Source of the DNA: CAVSXS01 sp963767715
Lineage (GTDB): Bacteria > Chloroflexota > Ktedonobacteria > Ktedonobacterales > Ktedonobacteraceae
NCBI GenBank assembly: GCA_963767715.1
Contig: CAVYFA010000015.1
Coordinates: 62,001 to 126,000, forward strand
Reading direction: 5' to 3'
Length of the DNA: 64,000 nucleotides
Shown here: in pieces, positions 41,445-50,142 of the stretch
Position numbering within the stretch: the first letter of the stretch is position 1
How the letters are laid out: each line of letters begins with the position of its first letter
The notes under the pieces: generated by a model
Databases searched by the model: none
What the model saw: only the letters and a program-made list of their open reading frames with translations
Told to the model about the DNA's origin: nothing
Translations under genes and position numbers: made by a program

Positions 41445-42218
41445 TCAGAGCGGGCGCTGCTGCGCAGCGTGGTACCAGGGCAGCGCGAGACGTTCGATCA
41501 GCGATACAAGGCCGAACAGGGCCAGGCTCAAGAGCGCCGTCACGACGATGGCGGCGAAGACTTGCGCAGTCGCGAACGAGTTGGTGGCGCGCTGCATGTA
41601 GATGCCCAGCCCTTTTTCCGCGCCGACGTACTCTCCGAAGATAGCGCCTACCACGCTGTAGGTCGCGGCGATACGCAGGCCGGAGAAGAAGGCGGGCATG
41701 GCAGCCGGCAGGCGCACCATCCACAGGATTTGCCAGCGCGAAGCCTTCATACTGCGCATCAGGCGGATCATAGCGGGTTCGACCGAGGCCAGGCCGTCGG
41801 CGCAGGCGACGGCTATAGGAAAGAAGCAATACAGGATAACAACGATGAGCTTTGACGAGATATCGGGTCCGATCCAGACGAGCAGCAGGGGGGCCAGCGC
41901 GATCATCGGGATCGTCTGCGATGTGACGAGCAGCGGATAGATGGCGCGGCGCATCCAACCCGATACATTCAACAGGACCGCCAGGATGAGGCCGAGCAGC
42001 GTGGCGATGGCAAGGCCCAGCACCGTTTCGAGTAAGGTCGGGACGGTGTTGTCGTAGATGATTGGCCAGTTAGCGATCAGCGCGCTGACGACCGCCGTTG
42101 GCGACGGCAGGAAGCGCGGGCTGATCTGGCTGATCTGCACGTAGAGCTGCCATAGCGTTAGCAGTGTGATAGCCAGCACCAGGGCCGGGCCGTAGCCGGC
42201 CAATCTGCGAAGTGTCAT
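41445..42218 (-). CDS. ABC transporter permease (ThiX-type)
   Basis: 257 residues with about six membrane helices of the BPD_transp_1 type. The EAA loop that contacts the ATPase reads MPAFFSGLRIAATYSVVGAI and continues with FGEYVGAEKGLG. MIALAPLLLVWIGPD is typical of the SsuC/ThiX/TauC group. The ATG overlaps the stop of the ATPase gene by 4 bases. Confidence 0.9.
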   Translation of the reverse strand: MTLRRLAGYGPALVLAITLLTLWQLYVQISQISPRFLPSPTAVVSALIANWPIIYDNTVPTLLETVLGLAIATLLGLILAVLLNVSGWMRRAIYPLLVTSQTIPMIALAPLLLVWIGPDISSKLIVVILYCFFPIAVACADGLASVEPAMIRLMRSMKASRWQILWMVRLPAAMPAFFSGLRIAATYSVVGAIFGEYVGAEKGLGIYMQRATNSFATAQVFAAIVVTALLSLALFGLVSLIERLALPWYHAAQQRPL

Positions 42219-42985
42219 AGCTCTTGCTCCTTCAATAGCAGGGCGAGAAGTTCCTGTTCAAGCTGCGCCGCTTCAGCCGAGGCGAGTTGCTCGTACCTGC
42301 GGGGATAGGGCAGGTGAATGTCGACCACGCGCAGGACTCTCGCCGGGCGCGCGCTCAGCACATAGACGCGATTCGAGAGCAGCACGGCCTCTCGTACATC
42401 ATGCGTGATGAAGAGGACGCTGGAATGAAACTCCTGCCAGACATCGAGCAGCCACATCTGGCTCGCCAGGCGCGTGAGGGCGTCGAGCGCGCCGAACGGC
42501 TCATCGAGCAAGAGGAAAGAATGATTGAAGAGGACGGTGCGCAGCAGGGCGACGCGCTGGCTCATGCCACCGGAGAGCGCGGAAGGATAGTACTGCGCGA
42601 ACTCGGCCAGGCCAAAGCGTTTGAGCAGTTCGTATGCCTGGGCCAGGGCATGCTTGCGTGGAACGTGCAGCACATCCAGTCCCAGGATGACGTTCTCCTC
42701 GACGGTCTTCCAGGGGAGCAGAAGCGGCTGCTGGGGCATATAGCCAGCTTTTCCGGCGCGCTCAAGATCCTCCCGGCCATCGATTGCGATGATGCCGGTA
42801 TCGGGTGTTTCGATGCCGGCGATAATGTTGAACAGGGTGCTTTTGCCGCAGCCACTTGGGCCAATCACGGTGACGAATTCACCGCTATCGACCGCCAGGT
42901 CGATAGCGGCCAGCGTCTCAAGCGATTGGCGGCCGCTATGAAATGTTTTTGAGACGCCCTGCACTGCGAGCTTTGGTGTCTCCAT
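42215..42985 (-). CDS. ABC transporter ATP-binding protein (ThiZ-type)
   Basis: The ATG at 42985 is chosen because TTGGAG sits 8 bases upstream and includes the in-frame TTG at 42997. About 256 residues with Walker A VIGPSGCGKSTLFNII, Q-loop YMPQQPLLLPWKTV, signature ALSGGMSQRVALLRTVLF, Walker B FLLLDEPFGALDALTRL and H-loop LFITHDVREAVLL. It is the SsuB/TauB/ThiZ kind. It is the first gene behind the TPP riboswitch, which makes a thiamine-precursor role more likely than sulfonates. Confidence 0.92.
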   Translation of the reverse strand: METPKLAVQGVSKTFHSGRQSLETLAAIDLAVDSGEFVTVIGPSGCGKSTLFNIIAGIETPDTGIIAIDGREDLERAGKAGYMPQQPLLLPWKTVEENVILGLDVLHVPRKHALAQAYELLKRFGLAEFAQYYPSALSGGMSQRVALLRTVLFNHSFLLLDEPFGALDALTRLASQMWLLDVWQEFHSSVLFITHDVREAVLLSNRVYVLSARPARVLRVVDIHLPYPRRYEQLASAEAAQLEQELLALLLKEQEL

Positions 42986-43036
42986 AGATATCTCCAACGG
43001 ATGATAGAGGCTGCCTCATCTAGAGGAAATAAAAAG

Positions 43037-43064
43037 GGCCGTAACCTTATTGAGGGTTACGGCC
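43037..43064 (-). terminator. Intrinsic terminator between TPP riboswitch and ABC operon
   Basis: On the minus strand GGCCGTAACC and GGTTACGGCC form a 10-bp stem with an 8-base loop, followed by CTTTTTATTT. It sits 33 bases after the aptamer and about 50 bases before the first start codon, as expected for a riboswitch that ends transcription when TPP is bound. Confidence 0.9.
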
Positions 43065-43096
43065 TGGGCTGCGTCTGGTGATAACTGGCGCGCTGT

Positions 43097-43195
43097 GCCG
43101 CTTCCCTCCGCTGGTATTAACCAGATCAGGTTCATAGGGTCAGCAGCGCAACGCCTGCGACTGCTTCTCAGCCGGTTGGCTCCCCTAGCAGCGTT
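43097..43195 (-). promoter_or_regulatory. TPP (THI-box) riboswitch
   Basis: Read on the minus strand: GCTAGGGGAGCC, then GGCTGAGA, a variable arm, ACCCTATGAACCTGATCTGG, and TTAATACCAGCGGAGGGAAG. All conserved blocks of the THI element are present in order, including CUGAGA and the ACCUGAUCUGG...ACCAGCGNAGGGA segment. It lies ahead of the three ABC genes. Confidence 0.97.
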
Positions 43196-43238
43196 CTCTC
43201 TATTCTTTTGATGAAACAGGTGCGATATGTCTGCACAT

Positions 43239-43267
43239 ATTATAGGAGATAGGCCGGGCAACAGCAA
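43239..43267 (-). promoter_or_regulatory. Promoter of the riboswitch-controlled operon
   Basis: On the minus strand TTGCTG (43267-43262), 17-base spacer, TATAAT (43244-43239), about 45 bases before the aptamer. Confidence 0.75.
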
Positions 43268-43396
43268 GGTGAGTATAACGCTAACATCCAAAAACAGAGC
43301 TTTTTTTCCTTCGAGGTGTATGCTATACTAGACCAATGCTGATAGCATTTTTCACTTGCTTGCTTCATCCTATTTCTAGCTAAGGAGGCTTCGACA

Positions 43397-44503
43397 ATGA
43401 GCCAGTATCCTCCAAATCCCTATGAGCAGAATCCGAATGTTACCCCTGATGGGACAGTTTATGCTAATCCACCTTCTGGTGGGCAGAATCCCTACAATCC
43501 ATATCCTGGCAATCCCCCCTCTGGTCCAGGCAGCAATTCAGATCCTTATGGGGCGTATCCTCCTGCACCGCCACCGCCTGGAGCTACTCCTAATACTAGC
43601 TATAGCCCTTATGATCCCAATGCTCAGACCTATATTAGTCCCGGGTCCAATCCAAATTACGGTACTTATCCGCCAACCGCCTATCAGGCTCCCCCACCAC
43701 TTGTGCCTCCCCAGCCCCCTGCTCCACGGCGCAGGGGACCTTCGGCCCTGGTCATCGCGCTGTTGATTGTGGCGCTGGTCATCATCGTCGGGGGTATCCT
43801 GATCGGCTTCGTCGTCGTCAATGGGCAGAGAAGCAGCGCCGATGCCACAGCGACGGCCCAGGCCAACGCGACCGCAACCGCCCACGCGAACGCCAGCGCG
43901 ACCGCCAATGCCGCATTAACCGCGACGGCAATTGCCACCACCTATCCCTTCAGCTCCAACCAGGTATTGAACGATCCACTGAGTGACAACAGCAAAGGCA
44001 ATAACTGGCAAACCGGCACTTCCTTTTGCCAGTTCGCGGGCAGCGCCTATCATGTCAGTGATGCACAGACAAACACATTCAGCACCTGTTTCGGCACAGG
44101 TACCAACTTCTCGAATTTCACGTTCGAGGCGGAGATGAACATCTCTAAAGGAGATGGAGGGGGACTGCTCTTCCGGGGCAATCCGCAGACAGACCAGCTC
44201 TATCGCGTTACCTTTTTTACCAACGGCCACTACGGCGTGTACGTCTATGTGGATAACACCGGCACTAATGCGCGTGTCCTCAAGTACGACACCTACCCCT
44301 CCGGAGTGGACCTGACCAATACTAACACTGTTTCGGTGGTGGCACGCGGTAGCACGCTGACGATCTACCTCAATCGCTCGGAGGTTACTTCCGTCAGCGA
44401 TAGTACCTTCATGAGTGGAGCAATCGGCTTCAGCGCTTACGATTTGACGAACCCGACCGAGGTGATCTTCACCAATGCCAGGGTGTGGCAACTGTCATCT
44501 TAA
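43397..44503 (+). CDS. Membrane protein with Pro-rich N-terminus and LamG/DUF1080-like outer domain
   Basis: 368 residues in four parts: a Pro/Tyr/Asn-rich cytoplasmic region (1-115), a membrane helix (ALVIALLIVALVIIVGGILI), an Ala/Thr-rich linker with repeated ATAxAxA units (about 140-180), and a beta-sandwich of about 185 residues (FSNFTFEAEMNISKGDGGGL, LLFRGNPQTDQLYRVTFFTN, ending EVIFTNARVWQL). The last part resembles the 3-keto-disaccharide hydrolase/LamG concanavalin fold found next to kinases in Ktedonobacteria. Function is unknown, probably carbohydrate or surface binding. It converges on the serine/threonine kinase gene. Confidence 0.82.
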   Translation: MSQYPPNPYEQNPNVTPDGTVYANPPSGGQNPYNPYPGNPPSGPGSNSDPYGAYPPAPPPPGATPNTSYSPYDPNAQTYISPGSNPNYGTYPPTAYQAPPPLVPPQPPAPRRRGPSALVIALLIVALVIIVGGILIGFVVVNGQRSSADATATAQANATATAHANASATANAALTATAIATTYPFSSNQVLNDPLSDNSKGNNWQTGTSFCQFAGSAYHVSDAQTNTFSTCFGTGTNFSNFTFEAEMNISKGDGGGLLFRGNPQTDQLYRVTFFTNGHYGVYVYVDNTGTNARVLKYDTYPSGVDLTNTNTVSVVARGSTLTIYLNRSEVTSVSDSTFMSGAIGFSAYDLTNPTEVIFTNARVWQLSS

Positions 44504-44519
44504 CGGGCCTCTACGACCT

Positions 44520-46574
44520 TCATTCTGGCTGCCGGTGAGTTAAGCGCCAGTAAATATGGACATCCAGCATGCCACGCAGCGCGCCGATCAGACTAAGCGT
44601 GAGCAAGCCAACAAGAAAAGCCAGGCCGGAGAGTTTGAACTGGTCAAGGAAAAGCAAGTGGCCGGCAGTCAACAGGCTCCACAGAGCGGATAGCACAAAG
44701 GCTGACGCGAACATCAGCATTCCGGCCAGGGCGCTGCTGCGGAAGAACGTGGACGCGGCCATCTTTTGCGAGAGCCACACGGCCATGATCGCACCAGGCG
44801 TCGGCGCACCGATCAGGGCAATCAGTAGCACGCCAAAGATGTGCAGGAGCGGTGGGACGCCGGTCGGCGAGGTCGCCGAAGCCGTCAGCGTCAGAACCAG
44901 GATCAAAGTGAGCGGCAGCAGCCCGGTCAGCGCGCCGATCAGCACGGAACGCCAGGGGAGCGACGTAGCCCGCACCTGCTCCGGGGCAAGGTCAACGCTG
45001 CCCAACTGGCGAAGAGCGAGGATGTTACTCGCCAGCAGCACGAGATAGGCAATGAGCGGGGTATAGACGCTGTGCGCTCGTGGACCCGCCCCGAAGTTAA
45101 CGAAGAAACCGCTCACCAGGGGAGCGGCCAGCGCGATAGCCAGGCAGCGAAACACATGCTTCCAGATAGACCGGTTGCGGGTGACGCCCGTGAACTCAAT
45201 GGCGGCCAGAATGAGCAGGTTAACGCACGTCCCAACGAGTACTCCTAAAATAGCAGGCGAAGCGCTGCCACGGACGTTGGCGGCAAAAAGCAGACCAAGC
45301 ACCGGCAGTTGTGCCAGCACCACTACGAGAATAGCCCCGTAGAAATACCACCTGCGCTTCCATTGCCGGGTCAATGCGGGATTGGCAGACGCAGCGCCAT
45401 TTGTTACGACCTGCTGCTGTTGAGCGTCCTGGGAGGGCCAGCGCCATTGCCCGCGCTGTCCCGGCATGGAGGCTACTCCTCCCGCCGGGGGGATTGGTAC
45501 GGCCGGGCTGGTTGGCGGGATGGGCAAGGCAACGCCTGCGACCTGTGTCGCAAGAACGGGAGCCGGCGGACTGCCACCCTGGGCCACCTGAGCCATCGGC
45601 GGCATCCAGGGATGATCGGCTACAGTCGCATCGCTGTTGTGTGCATCGCCGCTGAGCCGCAGCATGCCGGGGGCGGCGCTGGCCGCTAATCCTGGGTAGA
45701 TCGGCGAGACAGGCGAAATGGCAGCGCGTAAATCAGCCGCCATCTCGTGCGCGCTTTGATAGCGGTCGGCAGGATTTTTCGCCAGGGCTTTCTTCACCAC
45801 AAATTCGATGGAAGGCGAGAGATCGGGGCGGGCGTTTCGTATGGATGGCACCGACTCTTTGAGATGTTTGGTGAGAATGGCGAATGGGTTCGGCGCGGTA
45901 AACGGGACGTGGCCGGTGAGCAGTTCGTAGAGCACGATGCCGAGCGAATAAATGTCGGAGCGGACATCCAGGTTGCCCGCGTTGGCCTGTTCGGGCGAGG
46001 CGTATTCGGCAGTGCCGAGGAATATGCCCGCGTTGGTGAGCGAGGGCATGGCGCTCAAACGCGCGATGCCGAAGTCGCTCAGCAGCAGCCGACCATCCTG
46101 GTGAAAGAGCAGGTTGGCCGGCTTCACGTCACGATGCACCACACCAAGCGTATGCGCATAGTCCAGCGCGTCCGCCACCTGGTCGATATAGTCGGCTACG
46201 ACACGCAGGTCGAAGTGTTTGCCTTCGCGGTTCATCTCGTCGATACGCTCGCGCAGCGTGCCACCGCGGATATAGGGCATGACCAGGTAAGCGATCTCTT
46301 GCCCGTTCACAAGGGCTTCCGCCGACTCGTAGACAGGCAGGATGTTCTTGTGTTCCAGTTTCGCTACCGTATCAGCCTCTCGCCGGAAGCGCTCAAGGAA
46401 AATGCGCTGGTCGGCCGGGTCCGTGCCCTGCGGTAGCAATAGCGCTTTGACCGCTACAATGCGGATCGGGCGCGATTGCTGCGCCAGGAAGACCGCTCCC
46501 ATGCCGCCACGCCCGATGATGCGCTCAAGCGAGCAGTTCCCTAGTGTGACTCCGATCAGTTCTTTTACATCCAT
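44520..46574 (-). CDS. Serine/threonine protein kinase with multi-helix membrane C-terminus
   Basis: 684 residues. The kinase domain (about 10-275) has IIGRGGMGAVFLAQQ (glycine loop), IVAVKALL (lysine), VVHRDVKPANLLFHQDGRLL (catalytic loop), LSDFGIARL, GTAEYASPEQANAGN and SDIYSLGIVLYELLTGHVPF, all active-site residues intact. A Pro/Ala-rich linker (about 290-405) leads to eight or so membrane helices, not the PASTA or propeller domains usual in such kinases. It begins 4 bases after the DUF790 stop without a separate ribosome-binding site, so it is probably co-translated with the DNA-processing genes upstream. Confidence 0.93.
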   Translation of the reverse strand: MDVKELIGVTLGNCSLERIIGRGGMGAVFLAQQSRPIRIVAVKALLLPQGTDPADQRIFLERFRREADTVAKLEHKNILPVYESAEALVNGQEIAYLVMPYIRGGTLRERIDEMNREGKHFDLRVVADYIDQVADALDYAHTLGVVHRDVKPANLLFHQDGRLLLSDFGIARLSAMPSLTNAGIFLGTAEYASPEQANAGNLDVRSDIYSLGIVLYELLTGHVPFTAPNPFAILTKHLKESVPSIRNARPDLSPSIEFVVKKALAKNPADRYQSAHEMAADLRAAISPVSPIYPGLAASAAPGMLRLSGDAHNSDATVADHPWMPPMAQVAQGGSPPAPVLATQVAGVALPIPPTSPAVPIPPAGGVASMPGQRGQWRWPSQDAQQQQVVTNGAASANPALTRQWKRRWYFYGAILVVVLAQLPVLGLLFAANVRGSASPAILGVLVGTCVNLLILAAIEFTGVTRNRSIWKHVFRCLAIALAAPLVSGFFVNFGAGPRAHSVYTPLIAYLVLLASNILALRQLGSVDLAPEQVRATSLPWRSVLIGALTGLLPLTLILVLTLTASATSPTGVPPLLHIFGVLLIALIGAPTPGAIMAVWLSQKMAASTFFRSSALAGMLMFASAFVLSALWSLLTAGHLLFLDQFKLSGLAFLVGLLTLSLIGALRGMLDVHIYWRLTHRQPE

Positions 46575-46578
46575 TAAT

Positions 46579-48609
46579 TTATATATCCCACAAATCCGGC
46601 TGGCTGGCTGCCGGTATGCCCTGTGTGCCCTGTGTGCCCGGCGTACCAGCAGGGCGTTTCTTATATGTCGCGCGCCGCTCGCGCACTACTTTTTTAGACG
46701 TAGATACCTGTTCCTGTATAACGTGTTCTTCGGGTAGGCGCTCAGAAGTCCCCGCCAGTTCAACCACCGCCTCAAAAATCGAACCGCGGCGAAACTGAAC
46801 ACCGGGGAAGAGCCCCAGCAGCGACTCGAGGGCTGTACCCTCGCACTGCGCCAGGGCAGGCCAGCGCGTTTTGCACTCCTTCAACGCTTCTGCTACGGGT
46901 GCCCGGCTATCTTCGCATTCTCCAAGCCATTCTACGAACGATGCGCTGATTTGTTCTAACCATTCCCGGTCGTAGAAGCCCACGCCTGGCGCAAAGTCAA
47001 CGCCATCGCCAATAATTGTTTCAGCCGCCTGGGACACTTCCGAACGACGATAGCAATGCAGCGCCTCGAAACATGCTCTTTCAGGCAGCCAGCGCGCTTC
47101 CCGGATTCGGCGACGCACCTGATCGCGATCGACCCCGGCCAGCCGTTCCGCGAAATCATCGATATGCGCGCGTAGCGCCTGCAACAACTCTGTCGCGGAT
47201 AACTGCCCATCATATTCAACTATAGGAAAGTCATTGGCGATGCTGGCGAAAGCACCCCTTGCTTCTACTGGAATAGCCAGCACGATATCCTGCCGTCCTT
47301 TGAGCTGCTGCAATTTCTGCACTTTGCGTTCGCGATATGATGGCGTCCAGAAGCCCAGGATTTCCAGGTAGAGACGATGCCGGTCGCGGGTCAGGGCAAA
47401 ATCTGGAATGAAGATCGCCTGCGACGCCAGCCCATGAGCAGGCAACAGCAGCGGCTCGGGCTCACGTTCGAGCTGCCATCCATCGGCGGCATTGCTCCTG
47501 GCAAGCGAAGCAAAGGCCTCGGCAAACAATTGCTCAACCCCGCTATCATACACCTCATGTGTAGGGACGCGATGAATCGCGTCCACATATCCCACCCCAT
47601 TCGTCATTGCGTCCTCGTCCCTCTCATCTTGTACCGGTAGCAATTTAAGCAAATCCGAATGCATATCGAAGCGATACGTGCGCTGCAAGAAATGGACAAC
47701 CGCGCTCGCCCGCGCGATAGCGGCCGCGTAGAGGGTAGGAGCGGACCGGGCGGGTTTGCCATATCCCAGCAGAAGGCGACAGAGCCGGGCCAGGCGCACG
47801 CCATATTGTTGCGGCACGCCGGTCATATCCTGCGGGCCATAGAGCGTGAGGTGCAGGTAGGAGGAATTCGCCTCGTACGCGAGATCATAATACACGCCCA
47901 GCTTGCGCGCGAGGTAGCAGAGACGTTTGATGGCCGCCCCTACGCCTGTGGTAGGAGTTGAGGGAGATGGGGAGCCACTCGCTTTGCTGACCTCGAGGAA
48001 AGCATTGCAATCGATGGCGAAGTGAGCCTCCGACGCATTGAAGAGGGTTGCCTCAAACGCCCACTGATTGTAGCGAGCTGCGACTTCGCCGGGAGTTGGC
48101 GGCCGGTCGATCCCTTCGCGCGACATAATGGCCTCTTCATCGGTATCGAGCGCCAGGAGGTAGTCCAGGTCTGAGAGGCTGAGATCATACTGTGAAGCGA
48201 ACAGTTCCAGCACTTGCGGGCGGTTGTGAGCGGCGATAAAGCCGTCATGGTGAGCATTCACATAATCGAAGAGGGCTAAACGCAACTGGGCGGCGGAAGT
48301 TATACCAGCTTCGTTTAGCCTATTCTTGCACGTGCGTTGTGTCACCTCGTCCCAATCGGGCGAGCGCCGGTTGTACCACGCGCTCAGGGTGGCGATCAGG
48401 CAGTTCGCCAGGCGATAGTCGCCTACGAGGGCGCGTGCATCGTCCATGCTGAACATACGCTGCGGCTGGCACAGCGCCTGCTCGTGATAGGCAATCAGCC
48501 GCGCTATCTCGTCACGCGATTCGCCGGGTTTCAAAAAGTGCAGCGTGACGGTCAGTTCGCCGCCGCGCCGCTGCACGTGCTTCTGGATGTCTTGCAGGCT
48601 AAAGCGCAA
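46579..48609 (-). CDS. DUF790 family protein (Bax1-like nuclease partner of XPB)
   Basis: 676 residues. The N-terminus (LTVTLHFLKPGESRDEIARL) and the C-terminal block FIPDFALTRDRHRLYLEILG, then FWTPSYRERKVQKLQQLKGR, match the DUF790 family; the D...E...K pattern there is that of a PD-(D/E)xK-type nuclease. In archaea the DUF790 protein Bax1 binds the XPB helicase and cuts DNA at bubble structures. Here the XPB-like helicase gene is immediately upstream, 115 bases away, so a helicase-nuclease pair is inferred. A palindromic repeat (47560-47587) is embedded in frame at DAIHRVPT. Confidence 0.85.
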   Translation of the reverse strand: MRFSLQDIQKHVQRRGGELTVTLHFLKPGESRDEIARLIAYHEQALCQPQRMFSMDDARALVGDYRLANCLIATLSAWYNRRSPDWDEVTQRTCKNRLNEAGITSAAQLRLALFDYVNAHHDGFIAAHNRPQVLELFASQYDLSLSDLDYLLALDTDEEAIMSREGIDRPPTPGEVAARYNQWAFEATLFNASEAHFAIDCNAFLEVSKASGSPSPSTPTTGVGAAIKRLCYLARKLGVYYDLAYEANSSYLHLTLYGPQDMTGVPQQYGVRLARLCRLLLGYGKPARSAPTLYAAAIARASAVVHFLQRTYRFDMHSDLLKLLPVQDERDEDAMTNGVGYVDAIHRVPTHEVYDSGVEQLFAEAFASLARSNAADGWQLEREPEPLLLPAHGLASQAIFIPDFALTRDRHRLYLEILGFWTPSYRERKVQKLQQLKGRQDIVLAIPVEARGAFASIANDFPIVEYDGQLSATELLQALRAHIDDFAERLAGVDRDQVRRRIREARWLPERACFEALHCYRRSEVSQAAETIIGDGVDFAPGVGFYDREWLEQISASFVEWLGECEDSRAPVAEALKECKTRWPALAQCEGTALESLLGLFPGVQFRRGSIFEAVVELAGTSERLPEEHVIQEQVSTSKKVVRERRATYKKRPAGTPGTQGTQGIPAASQPDLWDI
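47560..47587. repeat. Palindromic repeat unit inside the DUF790 gene
   Basis: TGTAGGGACGCGATGAATCG continues to CGTCCACA; the core GGACGCGATGAATCGCGTCC is palindromic apart from its central four bases. It is related to the arms at 1500 and 1555. It is read in frame as part of the protein (VDAIHRVPTHE) without a stop. Confidence 0.75.
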
Positions 48610-48645
48610 TCGAATCTCCTTACGGACAGGTGGCTCATACTAAAG

Positions 48646-48665
48646 GGCGACCGCGAGGGTCCTTA
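48646..48665. repeat. Degenerate GGCGACC-GCGAG repeat unit
   Basis: GGCGACCGCGAGGGTCCTT lies between the XPB-like and DUF790 genes. It matches the consensus GGCGACC-GCGAG-GGTCGCC of 59640-59664 except for a short loss in the right arm. Confidence 0.55.
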
Positions 48666-48724
48666 CAATGATACGATATTGCTGGCTACGAGTTTTATCA
48701 GAGAATGTAGAACTATCATATGGT

Positions 48725-50131
48725 TTATCTCCTACGATTAGCGATGTCCTCTTCGGTCGTGCCGCTCGTGACCAGTTCGTATAACAGCGCCTGTTCGGCT
48801 TTGGGGCGCAGGACGCGGCCCAGGCGCTGGATGTACTCGCGTTTCGTACTGTTGCCGCTGACGATGATTGCCACGCGGCAATCAGGGACATCCACGCCTT
48901 CGTTGAGAACGCGGCCAGTGACGAGCTTGGTATACTGGCCTGATCGGAAGCGTTCGAGGATGGCGCGGCGCTCATCAGCAGGCGTCTTGTAGGTGATGCT
49001 GGGCAGGCAGAAGCGGCGGCGAATCTCATCGACGACCTGGTTGTATTCTGAGAAGATGATGACCTGGTCGTTGGCATGGTTGCGCAGCAGGCGTTCTATC
49101 TCGGCATACTTGGCGGGGGCGTTCATGGCAATGTTGCGCGCCTCGCGCCACGCTAGCATCGCTTCGCGCGCCTGGGCGTCGCGTGCGCTCATGTAGATGA
49201 TCTTCTGCTGGAACTCTTCGGGCGAGTTGATGTGAATGCGCCTGCGCTGCAAGAAAGAGCGGTAGATGCGCCGCTGCTCGTTGTAGCGCGCCTCGTCCTC
49301 GCTCGACAGGGCAATATCGATGCGCACCTCCTCATATTGGGCCAGGTAACGCTCGCCGGTCAGGTCGGAGGGTGAGCGGCGGTAGACCTCTGGCCCGATG
49401 AGGCGCTCCAGGTCGAGATGCGCCATATCGCTGCGTTCGGGCGTCGCGCTCAGGCCCAGGCGCAGCGGCGTGAAGGCGCTTTCGGCGATAAGCCGGTAGC
49501 TGGGCGCGGGCAGGTGATGGCATTCGTCGAAGACGAGCAGCCCGAAACGGCGTAGTTCGCGAGGGTAGATCGCGGCGGAGTCGTAGGTGATGATGGTAAT
49601 GGGCTTCAACTCCTTCTCGCCGCCGCCATAGATGCCGATATTATCAGCGTCAATCGATAACGAGCTCGCCAGGGCCGTTCTCCACTGCTGCAACAGATCG
49701 AGCGTCGGCACCACCACCAGCGTCCACAGCCGCGTCTCATGCAGCGCCATCGCCGCCACGAAGGTCTTGCCCGCCCCCGTCGGCAGGATCACTACGCCCG
49801 CACTGCCGGCAGCCAGCCAGTGCGCCAGGGCCTCCTGCTGGTACGGGCGCGGCTCGATGCTCAACGCGGTCTCGAACGGCAGGGCGGGCCGCTCCTCAAA
49901 GGCAACGCGAAACGACGCCTGGTTCGCCTGCAACGCGCGTTTTACCAGCGCGAAGCGGATCGGCTGCGTGCGCAAAAAGGGATGGCGCCTGTCACGCTCT
50001 ATGCTCGCCGCGAATACAGGCGGCAGGTAGGAGCCAAAGAGGGCGCGCAGCAATTCCTCCGTTGTGAGGTGCTGCATTGATTCGTCGGGAATGATGGCGA
50101 GGTCGCGGCCCCGGTGGTCGAGTGTAATCAT
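48725..50131 (-). CDS. XPB-like superfamily 2 DNA helicase
   Basis: 468 residues. After an N-terminal 90-residue region the SF2 motifs appear: RPYQQEALAHWLAAG (Q-like motif), ILPTGAGKTFVAAMAL (Walker A), VVVPTLDLLQQW (Ia), LVFDECHHLPAPSYR (motif II), LGLSATPERSD (III), VIIFSEYNQV (IV), VLNEGVDVPDCRVAI (V) and YIQRLGRVLRPK (VI). This is the XPB/ERCC3-type arrangement. Coding directly before a DUF790 gene is the XPB-Bax1 pattern of archaea. It starts 11 bases after the DprA-like stop. Confidence 0.92.
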   Translation of the reverse strand: MITLDHRGRDLAIIPDESMQHLTTEELLRALFGSYLPPVFAASIERDRRHPFLRTQPIRFALVKRALQANQASFRVAFEERPALPFETALSIEPRPYQQEALAHWLAAGSAGVVILPTGAGKTFVAAMALHETRLWTLVVVPTLDLLQQWRTALASSLSIDADNIGIYGGGEKELKPITIITYDSAAIYPRELRRFGLLVFDECHHLPAPSYRLIAESAFTPLRLGLSATPERSDMAHLDLERLIGPEVYRRSPSDLTGERYLAQYEEVRIDIALSSEDEARYNEQRRIYRSFLQRRRIHINSPEEFQQKIIYMSARDAQAREAMLAWREARNIAMNAPAKYAEIERLLRNHANDQVIIFSEYNQVVDEIRRRFCLPSITYKTPADERRAILERFRSGQYTKLVTGRVLNEGVDVPDCRVAIIVSGNSTKREYIQRLGRVLRPKAEQALLYELVTSGTTEEDIANRRR

Positions 50132-50142
50132 TAATCCTACAA

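Noticed and set aside
45747..46436. 229-codon frame antisense to the serine/threonine kinase
   Set aside because: Opposite the kinase catalytic domain, whose motifs are intact.
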